The translations under genes and the position numbers were made by a program. Under the pieces are notes generated by a model. The model was not told the DNA's origin, ran no database searches, and saw only the letters and a list, made by a program, of their open reading frames with translations. A stretch of 9,746 nt of DNA from Chloroflexota bacterium (GTDB taxonomy: Bacteria > Chloroflexota > Anaerolineae > J102). Below are positions 1 to 6,989 of the stretch, piece by piece (the stretch's first letter is position 1; each line of letters opens with the position of its first letter). The DNA lies in the NCBI GenBank assembly GCA_013152695.1, contig JAADFV010000048.1, forward strand, positions 1 through 9,746. Reading direction: 5' to 3'.

Positions 1-201
1 AACAGTATCTCCGGGCCCGGATTTGGCTCTTCCTCCGGGTCGGGCCGCGGGGCTATGTATCGATGCCCGCTCGGGTCCGTATACCGCAGCGGATTGTTTC
101 GTGTATACGCGTACCGGTTCAGGCTCTGCGGGTCGCCGGGGTTGGGGACGTAGGTCGGAGATCAGAGGTCAGCGAGGGCGCCGCCGGTAGAGGGGACGGC
201 G

Positions 202-255
202 TGGGGGTATGGGGTTGGGAAGGTGCAGGCGGGCGAGGGGGATAGGGGGATGGGG
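202..255 (+). other. G-quadruplex-capable G tract; C-rich on the serS transcript strand
   Basis: At 231-255 four runs of three or more G are separated by loops of only 2-3 bases (GGG-CGA-GGGGG-ATA-GGGGG-AT-GGGG), which fits the usual G-quadruplex pattern. Further G runs lie at 202-218. Read as minus-strand RNA leaving serS, the same stretch is C-rich and G-poor for several tens of bases, which is the composition of Rho-utilisation sites. Which of these roles applies, if any, is inference. Confidence 0.4.
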
Positions 256-382
256 TGAGAGTGGGTACGCCCGAGGCTATTGTAGCAAATGTTCGGCCGG
301 ATGCGCCAGGAGGCGGACGTGGGGTGGTTTGGGCTGGCGAGGCCGCGTTGGGGTAAAGGCCTTCTTCCGGGCCCCAGCGCGC

Positions 383-412
383 GGTAGGGACGACCGGTCG
401 ATCGCCCCTACC
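383..412. repeat. 30-bp imperfect palindrome
   Basis: Outer arms GGTAGGG (383-389) and CCCTACC (406-412) are perfect complements, and the interior CGACCGGTCG-like core continues the symmetry. Of the 15 pairs formed by the 30 bases only two mismatch (an A/C and a C/A). Palindromes with GTAGGG...CCCTAC ends are often dispersed in genomes of this type, so it may be one copy of a repeat family. Only one copy is seen here. A short T run follows on the plus strand, so it could also act as a weak terminator for plus-strand transcription. Confidence 0.45.
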
Positions 413-427
413 TTTTCCGCATACACA

Positions 428-447
428 GTCCGTTCGTTTTCGGACTT
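428..447 (-). terminator. Weak hairpin just after serS
   Basis: Perfect 6-bp arms AGTCCG and CGGACT enclose an 8-base loop, beginning two bases after the serS stop codon on the minus strand. No U tract follows on the minus-strand RNA, so it is not a classic intrinsic terminator. It could protect the mRNA 3' end or assist Rho-dependent termination. Confidence 0.3.
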
Positions 448-448
448 T

Positions 449-1728
<1,280 letters not shown>

Positions 1729-1761
1729 GGCTAAGCCTCCAATAAAAAATGAATAGAATAT

Positions 1762-1793
1762 AAAAACGCCCCTCATCACCAGGACGAGGGGCG
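1762..1793 (-). terminator. Intrinsic terminator of the serS T-box
   Basis: The minus-strand RNA folds CGCCCCTCGTC against GATGAGGGGCG around a five-base loop and is followed by UUUUU. The T-box side of the antiterminator (1797-1810) lies just upstream, so antiterminator and terminator can compete for the GC-rich segment. Confidence 0.9.
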
Positions 1794-2040
1794 CGCTCGT
1801 GGTGCCACCTGGATTCGTTGCGGCTTTGCAGCACGCAACCTCAGCAGGAAACGCAGGTTTCCTCCGTCGTTAACGGGACGACCGGCCCAACTTACTCAAC
1901 CTATCGAGATAGGGGTTCGGCTGGGCAACTCGAGAGGGGATTTCGTTCAGCTTACATCATTGCCTTGCAGCAACCGGCAACTCTCTGAGATGCGATTCTG
2001 AACTACTCGTCTCTGTCTTCGTTGTTCCTTTGCGATTGCC
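1762..2040 (-). promoter_or_regulatory. T-box riboswitch, serine-specific (UCC)
   Basis: This serS leader reads uncharged tRNA-Ser directly and prevents premature termination when serine charging falls. On the minus strand, in order: an AGTAGT-containing 5' part of stem I (about 2004-2009), an AGAGAG element (about 1981-1986) followed by GGTTGCTGCAAGGC, the specifier loop GAAA-UCC-CCUCUCGAG with UCC at 1940-1938, further hairpins (for example 1901-1914 and 1846-1863, both with perfect arms), a GTTGCG/CGCAAC stem (1817-1839), the T-box AGGTGGCACCACGA (1810-1797) and a terminator (1793-1762). The UGGC in the T-box pairs with the GCCA end of tRNA-Ser, agreeing with the serine specifier. I placed UCC as specifier because nine bases separate its end from the end of GAG, as I recall for the glyQ T-box. 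The 5' limit is estimated from the promoter. Confidence 0.93.
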
Positions 2041-2046
2041 TGCAAG

Positions 2047-2074
2047 GATATCATAGACCTTATTCATTCGTCAA
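2047..2074 (-). promoter_or_regulatory. Promoter for the serS T-box transcript
   Basis: On the minus strand, TTGACG (2074-2069) is followed after 16 bases by GATATC (2052-2047), placing the start of transcription near 2040, just before the T-box stem I. The -35 overlaps the end of the upstream secreted-protein gene, so serS has its own promoter although readthrough is possible. The -10 is a poor match, so the position is approximate. Confidence 0.5.
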
Positions 2075-2922
2075 AAGAGCCAGCGGTGGGTGCGCCACCA
2101 ATCCTTTTGCGAGCGGGGATCCATGAATCTACCAGAGTCACGAATCGCCACCAAAATCGCATCGCCGCGAGCACGGCCCAGGGCTTGCCCCTTTGTCAAA
2201 GCCGGTAACTGCGCCCTTCCCTCCTCATCGAGATTACGATACAGGGCCAATAACGACGGCTCCACGCAGAGACTGCTGAAGTGGATGGTATAGCCATAGA
2301 CGACATTGTCTTCACGCGTGTATTTCAGGGTGAGTTGTTGTTCATCTGCGTAGAGCACCAAAGCCTGGTAGTCGTCTTCCAGGCTATACCCTGATTCCGG
2401 GGCGTAAAGGATTTCGCCCGGGGTGACGGCCAGGGCGGCCAGAGTGACTTCGGGCGAGGATAGGGGCGCGCCGCGGCAATTACAATTCCAGTCCCAATCA
2501 TAAACCTGATACACACCGGCAAATTGAGCCAGACGCTGGTCGCCAAAGAGAGTAAAGAGCTGGGGTGCAAGCACGTCGGTGGGGCCATCGATCCACACCA
2601 GATTACGTTCTGCCTCCACCGCGGTATAGCCACGCAAAGCCAGATTCAGATCGGCATGTTGCACAGCCGGCCGATCGCTGGGAGGGGGTAGCACCTGCAA
2701 GCTGTGATATTGGCTGTTCGGAATAGGCGCACAGGTCTGTGCTGGCGGCGTGAAGGTCTGGCCGATCAGGGGAAGATAAAGGTGGGGTTTGGCGGGAGGG
2801 GGCGAGGTCGTCGGTGTTGCCTGAGGCGTAGTACCCTGCGCCTGGACAGGCATCAGCCCCCAGCTTGCCAACATGACGGAGGCGAGGAGGACGAGGATTG
2901 AAATTCGTGTGTTGTGTTTCAT
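2071..2922 (-). CDS. Secreted protein of unknown function
   Basis: The product is 283 residues. It begins MKHNTR and a hydrophobic segment (about residues 7-24) ending in VQA-Q, a typical signal peptide cleaved after about residue 28; no lipobox is seen. A Thr/Pro-rich linker (about 30-45) leads to LYLPLIGQTF, a pattern I associate with exported Chloroflexota proteins. The mature domain has Cys in CAPIPN, in the NCNCRG segment and in SSLC, giving possible disulfides, and ends in a conserved-looking GRARGDAILVAIRDSGRFMDPRSQKDWW stretch. I do not recognise the family; a degenerate peptidase-like fold is possible but unsupported. A longer in-frame start exists at 3027, but the one at 2922 has GGGAG upstream, places the signal peptide at the N-terminus, and overlaps the Nudix stop by ATGA, indicating translational coupling. 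Confidence 0.75.
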   Translation of the reverse strand: MKHNTRISILVLLASVMLASWGLMPVQAQGTTPQATPTTSPPPAKPHLYLPLIGQTFTPPAQTCAPIPNSQYHSLQVLPPPSDRPAVQHADLNLALRGYTAVEAERNLVWIDGPTDVLAPQLFTLFGDQRLAQFAGVYQVYDWDWNCNCRGAPLSSPEVTLAALAVTPGEILYAPESGYSLEDDYQALVLYADEQQLTLKYTREDNVVYGYTIHFSSLCVEPSLLALYRNLDEEGRAQLPALTKGQALGRARGDAILVAIRDSGRFMDPRSQKDWWRTHRWLF

Positions 2923-3641
2923 AAGTGATTCTCCCACCATGCCCACCAGCGGCCGAACGACCCGCGGAGCCCGGGCGCTACACGCTCGTTGCCTTCCACC
3001 ATCCGTCGCGCTTCTTCCGCGTGACAAAGGTAGATACCAGCTACTTCACCGTCGGCAAAACGCAAGTGGGCCAATCCCCAAGGACTGAGCTCACCGGCGT
3101 ATAGCTGGTTGATCTGGCGATTATAAATAGGTAGGTCTCCCTCCTTCACATCATAGCGTTCATAAGGCGTACCAATACGTACTAGTCCTGAGCCCAGCCA
3201 TACCTCTATCTCGGCCGTCGCTAGGCCAAGCTCTTCCTCGGTTTCGCTCAGTACACCGTCCATCCAATCTTGCCCGGCTTTAAGATGTCCACCTACGGTC
3301 GTATCGAACAGTAAGGGCCAGGTATCTTTGTTACGAGCTCGCATTTGTAAGAGGAGCAGCCCTTGTGGGCTCGTGAAATAGACATGTACCACGCGGTGGC
3401 GCAAACCCGTCAGATGGCAGAACCAGCGCGGGGCAGTGATGCCAAGGGGGTTTCCGGCGGCGTCGACAATATCGAATTGTTCTTCGTCAGGGCGAGAGGG
3501 ACGGTCGAGTCGTTGGCGCCATTGAGCCAGAACTTCTGTAATTTCGGCCGGCGTAGCAGTGTCACCGCCCTGCCAGCGTTCATTCCATAGAGCAAGTTCT
3601 GCACGCCAGGCAGGATGGATAGGGTAAGGGATTGGAGACAT
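2919..3641 (-). CDS. Nudix hydrolase (IDI/YfcD-like)
   Basis: This 240-residue protein should hydrolyse a nucleoside-diphosphate-linked substrate; the substrate is not predictable. The Nudix box is at residues 118-140, GHLKAGQDWMDGVLSETEEELGL. The late metal-binding glutamates are present (E133, E136, E137), but the usual first Glu is Gln124 and the usual Arg of the REUXEE core is Ser132. The preceding GLRHRVVHVYFTSPQGLLLLQMRARNKDTWP segment resembles the isopentenyl-diphosphate isomerase/YfcD branch of the superfamily. An N-terminal extension of about 50 residues and a Trp-rich C-terminus flank the domain. The ATG at 3641 has no strong Shine-Dalgarno sequence but sits about 24 bases after the predicted transcription start. 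The gene's stop overlaps the start of the secreted-protein gene, so the two form a short operon. The pairing of a cytoplasmic Nudix enzyme with an exported protein is unexplained. Confidence 0.88.
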   Translation of the reverse strand: MSPIPYPIHPAWRAELALWNERWQGGDTATPAEITEVLAQWRQRLDRPSRPDEEQFDIVDAAGNPLGITAPRWFCHLTGLRHRVVHVYFTSPQGLLLLQMRARNKDTWPLLFDTTVGGHLKAGQDWMDGVLSETEEELGLATAEIEVWLGSGLVRIGTPYERYDVKEGDLPIYNRQINQLYAGELSPWGLAHLRFADGEVAGIYLCHAEEARRMVEGNERVAPGLRGSFGRWWAWWENHL

Positions 3642-3671
3642 GAGTGGAGGTTGGGAAACTGTGTATATGAT

Positions 3672-3700
3672 GTTTTACGATTACGGCCGACATTTGTCAA
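3672..3700 (-). promoter_or_regulatory. Promoter of the Nudix/secreted-protein operon
   Basis: A perfect TTGACA (3700-3695) is followed after 17 bases by TAAAAC (3677-3672) on the minus strand. Transcription should start near 3665, about 24 bases before the Nudix ATG. Confidence 0.65.
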
Positions 3701-3790
3701 GCTGACTTAACACGAAAATGAACCCCAGCACCTCATCACTTTGGATGTAGATGCTGCCCCCGCAATGCCTGCAAAAATAAGAGGGTACGT

Positions 3791-3823
3791 TTCGAAATGG
3801 GGCACGTCCCCCTCCCTGTCCCC
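3791..3823. repeat. Short REP-like inverted sequence in a gene-free gap
   Basis: Within the gap between the ATPase stop (3869) and the Nudix promoter (3700) a GGGG-CACGT-CCCC hairpin sits beside further C runs (CCTCCCTGTCCCC). It resembles short palindromic repeats seen around REP-type transposases, and it could also act as a weak transcription stop for the ATPase gene. Only one copy is visible. The rest of the gap shows no gene. Confidence 0.25.
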
Positions 3824-3868
3824 AGCCGCATCCGTGACGCGGCAAGGAACTAAATTTTAGGCGTGTAC

Positions 3869-5263
3869 TTAGCATCCGGCCAGTAAGTCGGAGGGGGTGA
3901 ACAGTAGGATGTTTTCTTCGTCGGCCGCCAGCGCTTGCAGGGCCGCGGTGAAGCCTTGTTTGGCAAATAGCGTGTACACGATTCGTTGCCACGGTCCGCC
4001 GGGCAATAGCGATGCCTTCCTTTTCAACTCCTCCAGCACATTGATTCCCACCGGCCGTTTCGTCCACTTGCATTCCCCCACCAATAGTTCTTTGTTACGG
4101 TCGTCCAGCGCCACCAGGTCGATTTCGCCCTGCGGTGACCACCAGCGTCCCACGCGGGTGGGCGTCATGGGTAATCTCCCCTGTTGTGCCTGTCTGGAGA
4201 TGAACCACTGCGCGGCTTGCTCAAAGGCCTTCGCCACAAATTGATCTAACTGGAGACGTACTTTTTCAGCCAGGATTGCATCCACATACCCTAGTTCCAG
4301 TCGATCCCGGAAGGGATGGACAAAGCGAAACCAAAAACGCAGGAAAGGATCCTGGATGCCATAGATGCCTTTGCGGCTTTTTTCCGGTCGCGTTTCGGTG
4401 ATTGGCACTTGTCGTTCGACAATCCCCAGGGAACGCAACACATCCAGGTATTTGCCCACACTGGATAGCGGCAGATGGGCCGCCTGGCCGATCTCGTTTC
4501 GTCGGGTGCGACCATGGGCGATGGCCTGCAGGATCGAAAAATAGTTTCTCGGCTCCCGCAATTCCTCCATCAGTAAGAGCCGTGGTTCGTCATACAACAA
4601 CGAACGGGGATGCAAAATGTGATTCTGCACGTTGTCAAGCACAGGCTGCCTATCGTCGAAAGTTTCCAAATAGTAAGGAATGCCGCCCAAGATGGCCCAA
4701 GTTTCCAAAGCTTGAATCGTATCATAGGCAGGTACGAACTGCGCTGCCGCGACCAAATCTAATGGATCAAGCCGCCAGCTCCCCGTCCGCCGACCGTACA
4801 GGGGTGCCCCGTAACTCAACACCTCTCGCTCCATCATACCCACGTACGAGCCGCACAAGATCAAGAAGATGTTACTGCGCTTGAGAGTAGTGTCCCAGAC
4901 TTTCTGCAGGATGGATGGGATAGCCTGATTGCCGCCTGTCAGATAAGTAAACTCATCGAGCACCACCACCGGCCGGCCGGGCAATGCAGCCATTTGCTCG
5001 AAAGCGCTATCCCAGGAGGGAAACACCAGCCCCGTGGACGAGAGACCCTGAAAAGCCAAAATCTGTTCGGAAAAACGAGCCAATTGGGACTCGTCGGAGG
5101 CAGTGGTGGCGATAAAAAAGACGTGTGCTTTATCCTGACAGAAGACGCGCAACAACTCCGTTTTACCCACGCGGCGGCGACCGTAGACAACAAATAATTC
5201 CGCCCGCCCTGAGCGGTAATGTTCTTCGAGAAAAGCCAACTCTTCTTTTCTATTCACGAACAT
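3869..5263 (-). CDS. Archaeal-type AAA ATPase with PD-(D/E)XK-like C-terminus
   Basis: The product is 464 residues. The P-loop is GRRRVGKT (28-35) and the Walker B is VVVLDEF with D103-E104; an ILCGSYVG segment follows as a likely sensor strand. The middle (about 245-300) reads as a winged helix (RRNEIGQAAHLPLSSVGKYLDVLRSLGIVER). The C-terminal region contains GEIDLVAL...LLVGECKW, the D...ExK pattern of PD-(D/E)XK nuclease-like folds, as in the domain called DUF234 in this ATPase family. The family (ATPase_2/DUF234 type) is widespread and multicopy in archaea and some bacteria; its job is unknown, and links to mobile DNA or stress are inference. The start is fixed by AAAGGAG seven bases before ATG. 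It stands alone on its strand, with its own promoter and two operator-like repeats upstream. No frame damage is seen. Confidence 0.88.
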   Translation of the reverse strand: MFVNRKEELAFLEEHYRSGRAELFVVYGRRRVGKTELLRVFCQDKAHVFFIATTASDESQLARFSEQILAFQGLSSTGLVFPSWDSAFEQMAALPGRPVVVLDEFTYLTGGNQAIPSILQKVWDTTLKRSNIFLILCGSYVGMMEREVLSYGAPLYGRRTGSWRLDPLDLVAAAQFVPAYDTIQALETWAILGGIPYYLETFDDRQPVLDNVQNHILHPRSLLYDEPRLLLMEELREPRNYFSILQAIAHGRTRRNEIGQAAHLPLSSVGKYLDVLRSLGIVERQVPITETRPEKSRKGIYGIQDPFLRFWFRFVHPFRDRLELGYVDAILAEKVRLQLDQFVAKAFEQAAQWFISRQAQQGRLPMTPTRVGRWWSPQGEIDLVALDDRNKELLVGECKWTKRPVGINVLEELKRKASLLPGGPWQRIVYTLFAKQGFTAALQALAADEENILLFTPSDLLAGC

Positions 5264-5279
5264 GCTTGTGCTCCTTTTA

Positions 5280-5309
5280 GTTACTCGTGAGTACGTTACT
5301 CATAAGTAG
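5280..5309. repeat. Two tandem 15-bp operator-like repeats
   Basis: GTTACTCGTGAGTAC (5280-5294) is followed directly by GTTACTCATAAGTAG (5295-5309), matching at 12 of 15 positions. Each unit is itself roughly palindromic: TACTC-GT-GAGTA in the first, TACT-CATA-AGTA in the second. They lie between the likely -10 and the start codon of the ATPase gene, where a bound regulator would block transcription. Confidence 0.5.
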
Positions 5310-5312
5310 TGT

Positions 5313-5318
5313 ATCATA
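5313..5318 (-). promoter_or_regulatory. Likely -10 of the ATPase gene
   Basis: TATGAT on the minus strand, about 50 bases before the ATPase start codon. No good -35 stands at a standard distance (a TTTACG lies too close, about 14 bases upstream), which would suit an activated or weak promoter. Confidence 0.35.
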
Positions 5319-5402
5319 ACTGGTTATTTTAGCGTAAAGCAGAGAGATTGGAAGCTGGGAAATTGATTTACATTTTCTCTTTCGCTCCGATCTCCCAGTG
5401 CC

Positions 5403-5754
<352 letters not shown>

Positions 5755-5815
5755 GTTTTTCTTTACTTTTACCCTGCATAATCTTGCTCACGCCATCCCT
5801 GCATTATTGCCCAGC

Positions 5816-6046
5816 TCAATCCTCTGAATAGTGGCGACCTTCCGCAATGAAGGCGACAATTTCATCGCTACTGACACCCAGATCGATGCCTTCGACATCC
5901 AGCGGTGAGGCGGTTTGTTTTGCCGGGATGAGGAGAAAAACCTGACCGTCCCGGCGCTTGATGCGTACCTCTCCCTCGTTTAGAGCTTTATCCAGCAAAG
6001 AGGCGAGGTTTTGGCGTGCCTGAGAATATGTGACAGTAGTGCTCAT
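5816..6046 (-). CDS. Phd/YefM-type antitoxin
   Basis: The product is 76 residues. The N-terminal half, MSTTVTYSQARQNLASLLDKALNEGEVRIKRRDGQVFLLIP, is a typical Phd/YefM fold: a DNA-binding and dimerising domain with the 'ARQNL..LLDKA' helix and a paired strand. The C-terminal tail (about 45-76, LDVEGIDLGVSSDEIVAFIAEGRHYSED) is acidic, as expected for the segment that wraps a toxin. It should neutralise the preceding PIN toxin and, with it, repress their shared promoter. Its ATG overlaps the toxin stop (ATGA), with GGAGG seven bases upstream, so translation is coupled. It is the second gene of the pair, the reverse of the usual antitoxin-first order. No terminator is evident after it; downstream is the truncated alaS copy on the opposite strand. 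Confidence 0.87.
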   Translation of the reverse strand: MSTTVTYSQARQNLASLLDKALNEGEVRIKRRDGQVFLLIPAKQTASPLDVEGIDLGVSSDEIVAFIAEGRHYSED

Positions 6047-6441
6047 AGGGTTACCTCCAGAATTTTGACGCCATACTGTCTTGCCTGATGTCGTAAGGTT
6101 TTGTCCAGCGTTAACAGTGGTGCTCGATATTTTTCGGCGGTGTGAATCAAATAGGCATCGTAGGCGTAAATGGCAAGTTGATCAGCGATTTCGATTGAGG
6201 CGAGTAAGTCAACCTCAACAAAACGGATAGGAATGCTTTGGTAAATGGCCAGGGCAGTCAGGGCCTGGGACAGACTGATACGATCTCGTTTTAGCATGGC
6301 CGAAAAAGCATTGCCAATCTCGAAATGAATGGACAGCGGCGCAATCAGGTCTGCGCCCACGGTTAGTTCGAGCAAGATTTCTTTTTCGGGTTCATTGGCA
6401 ATGACAGCGATGATCGCGGAAGCATCGATGACAACTTGCAT
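6043..6441 (-). CDS. PIN-domain toxin, VapC-type ribonuclease
   Basis: The product is 132 residues, the normal size for VapC toxins, which cut RNAs such as tRNAs or rRNA using Mg2+ held by acidic residues. All four expected acidic positions are present: D6 in VVIDAS, E41 in HFEIGNAF, D95 in YAYDAYLI and D113 in LLTLDKT. The RNA target cannot be deduced. The longer open frame to 6531 was rejected because ATG at 6441 has AGGAG five bases upstream, begins exactly at the first PIN strand, and leaves the promoter and operator outside the gene. The toxin comes first and overlaps the antitoxin by four bases. The pair is flanked by the two alaS repeats and appears more AT-rich than alaS. No inactivating change is seen. 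Confidence 0.9.
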   Translation of the reverse strand: MQVVIDASAIIAVIANEPEKEILLELTVGADLIAPLSIHFEIGNAFSAMLKRDRISLSQALTALAIYQSIPIRFVEVDLLASIEIADQLAIYAYDAYLIHTAEKYRAPLLTLDKTLRHQARQYGVKILEVTL

Positions 6442-6457
6442 AGTGACTCCTGGACGA

Positions 6458-6473
6458 TTGTACAAATGTACAA
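6458..6473. promoter_or_regulatory. Palindromic operator of the toxin-antitoxin pair
   Basis: TTGTAC-AAAT-GTACAA is a perfect 6-bp inverted repeat. It lies 2 bp downstream of the -10 of the toxin promoter and 16 bp before the toxin start codon, the expected place for autoregulatory binding by the antitoxin-toxin complex. That the antitoxin is the binder is inference. Confidence 0.65.
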
Positions 6474-6475
6474 GT

Positions 6476-6504
6476 ATTATAACACTCGACTTTACTAAAA
6501 ACAA
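6476..6504 (-). promoter_or_regulatory. Promoter of the toxin-antitoxin operon
   Basis: A perfect TATAAT (6481-6476) on the minus strand has a weak TTGTTT about 17 bases upstream. It points away from the alaS promoter, so the two are divergent, about 170 bp apart. Confidence 0.6.
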
Positions 6505-6644
6505 ATTTTTCCCCGAAGGCCAAACCACCATTCTTCGTCAGTGGCGACTGCTTTGCTGACGACAGGCTTTCTTACCCCTCCGTAAGTGTGTAGTTTAGGT
6601 GCCATGCGTCACACAGCCTCACGTTCTACGTCTGTTTGAACTTT

Positions 6645-6989
6645 CTCCCATGTTTGACCCTAGACCTCATCGACGGTAAAATAAAACTTTGCAATGACCC
6701 TTCGTCTATTTCCTTTGAGCGTTCAATGACCATGCCTCCAACCACCAGTGAAGAAATCCGTGAAGCCTTCCTCCGCTATTTCGAGGAACACCAACATCAA
6801 CGCGTCCCCAGCTCCTCTCTGATTCCCTACAACGATGACACCCTGCTCCTGACCAACGCCGGCATGGTGCAGTTCAAAGATGTCTTTTTAGGACTGGAAA
6901 AACGCCCCTACACTCGTGCCACGACCGCCCAAAAATGTATGCGCGTTTCGGGCAAACACAACGACCTCGAAAATGTGGGGCCCTCACCG
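6645..6989 (+). repeat. Direct repeat, copy 2 (functional alaS 5' end)
   Basis: Partner of 5403-5745. This copy joins in frame to the rest of alaS (continuing RHHTFFEMLGNFSFGDYF) and keeps the family-typical residues in [17 protein letters not shown]. Upstream of it the sequence is unrelated to that upstream of copy 1, so homology begins at CTCCCATG in both. Confidence 0.95.
6654..6682 (+). promoter_or_regulatory. alaS promoter
   Basis: TTGACC (6654-6659), a 17-base spacer and TAAAAT (6677-6682). Transcription should start near 6690, giving a leader of about 40 bases. The leader is too short for a T-box and shows no obvious regulatory fold. Confidence 0.65.

Larger units (their letters stand above)
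1..448. other. Gene-free GC-rich region downstream of serS
   Basis: No open frame here reads like a real protein: the two plus-strand frames are low-complexity Gly/Arg/Val-rich translations of G-rich DNA, and the minus strand has no long frame. The region follows the serS stop codon on the minus strand. It holds a G-rich tract (202-255), a 30-bp imperfect palindrome (383-412) and a small perfect hairpin (428-447), each listed separately. Bases 1-200 are GC-rich with GTATAC twice (about 79-84 and 103-108), and I see nothing else to name there. Confidence 0.6.

Noticed and set aside
3681..4073. Possible zinc-ribbon remnant (FCRHCGGS) on the minus strand
   Set aside because: Only one CxxC is present, and the rest of the frame is a shadow of the ATPase 3' end.
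6571..6586. CTTAC/GTAAG hairpin between the divergent toxin and alaS promoters
   Set aside because: Five-bp arms with a six-base loop are expected by chance, and the site is outside both promoter cores.
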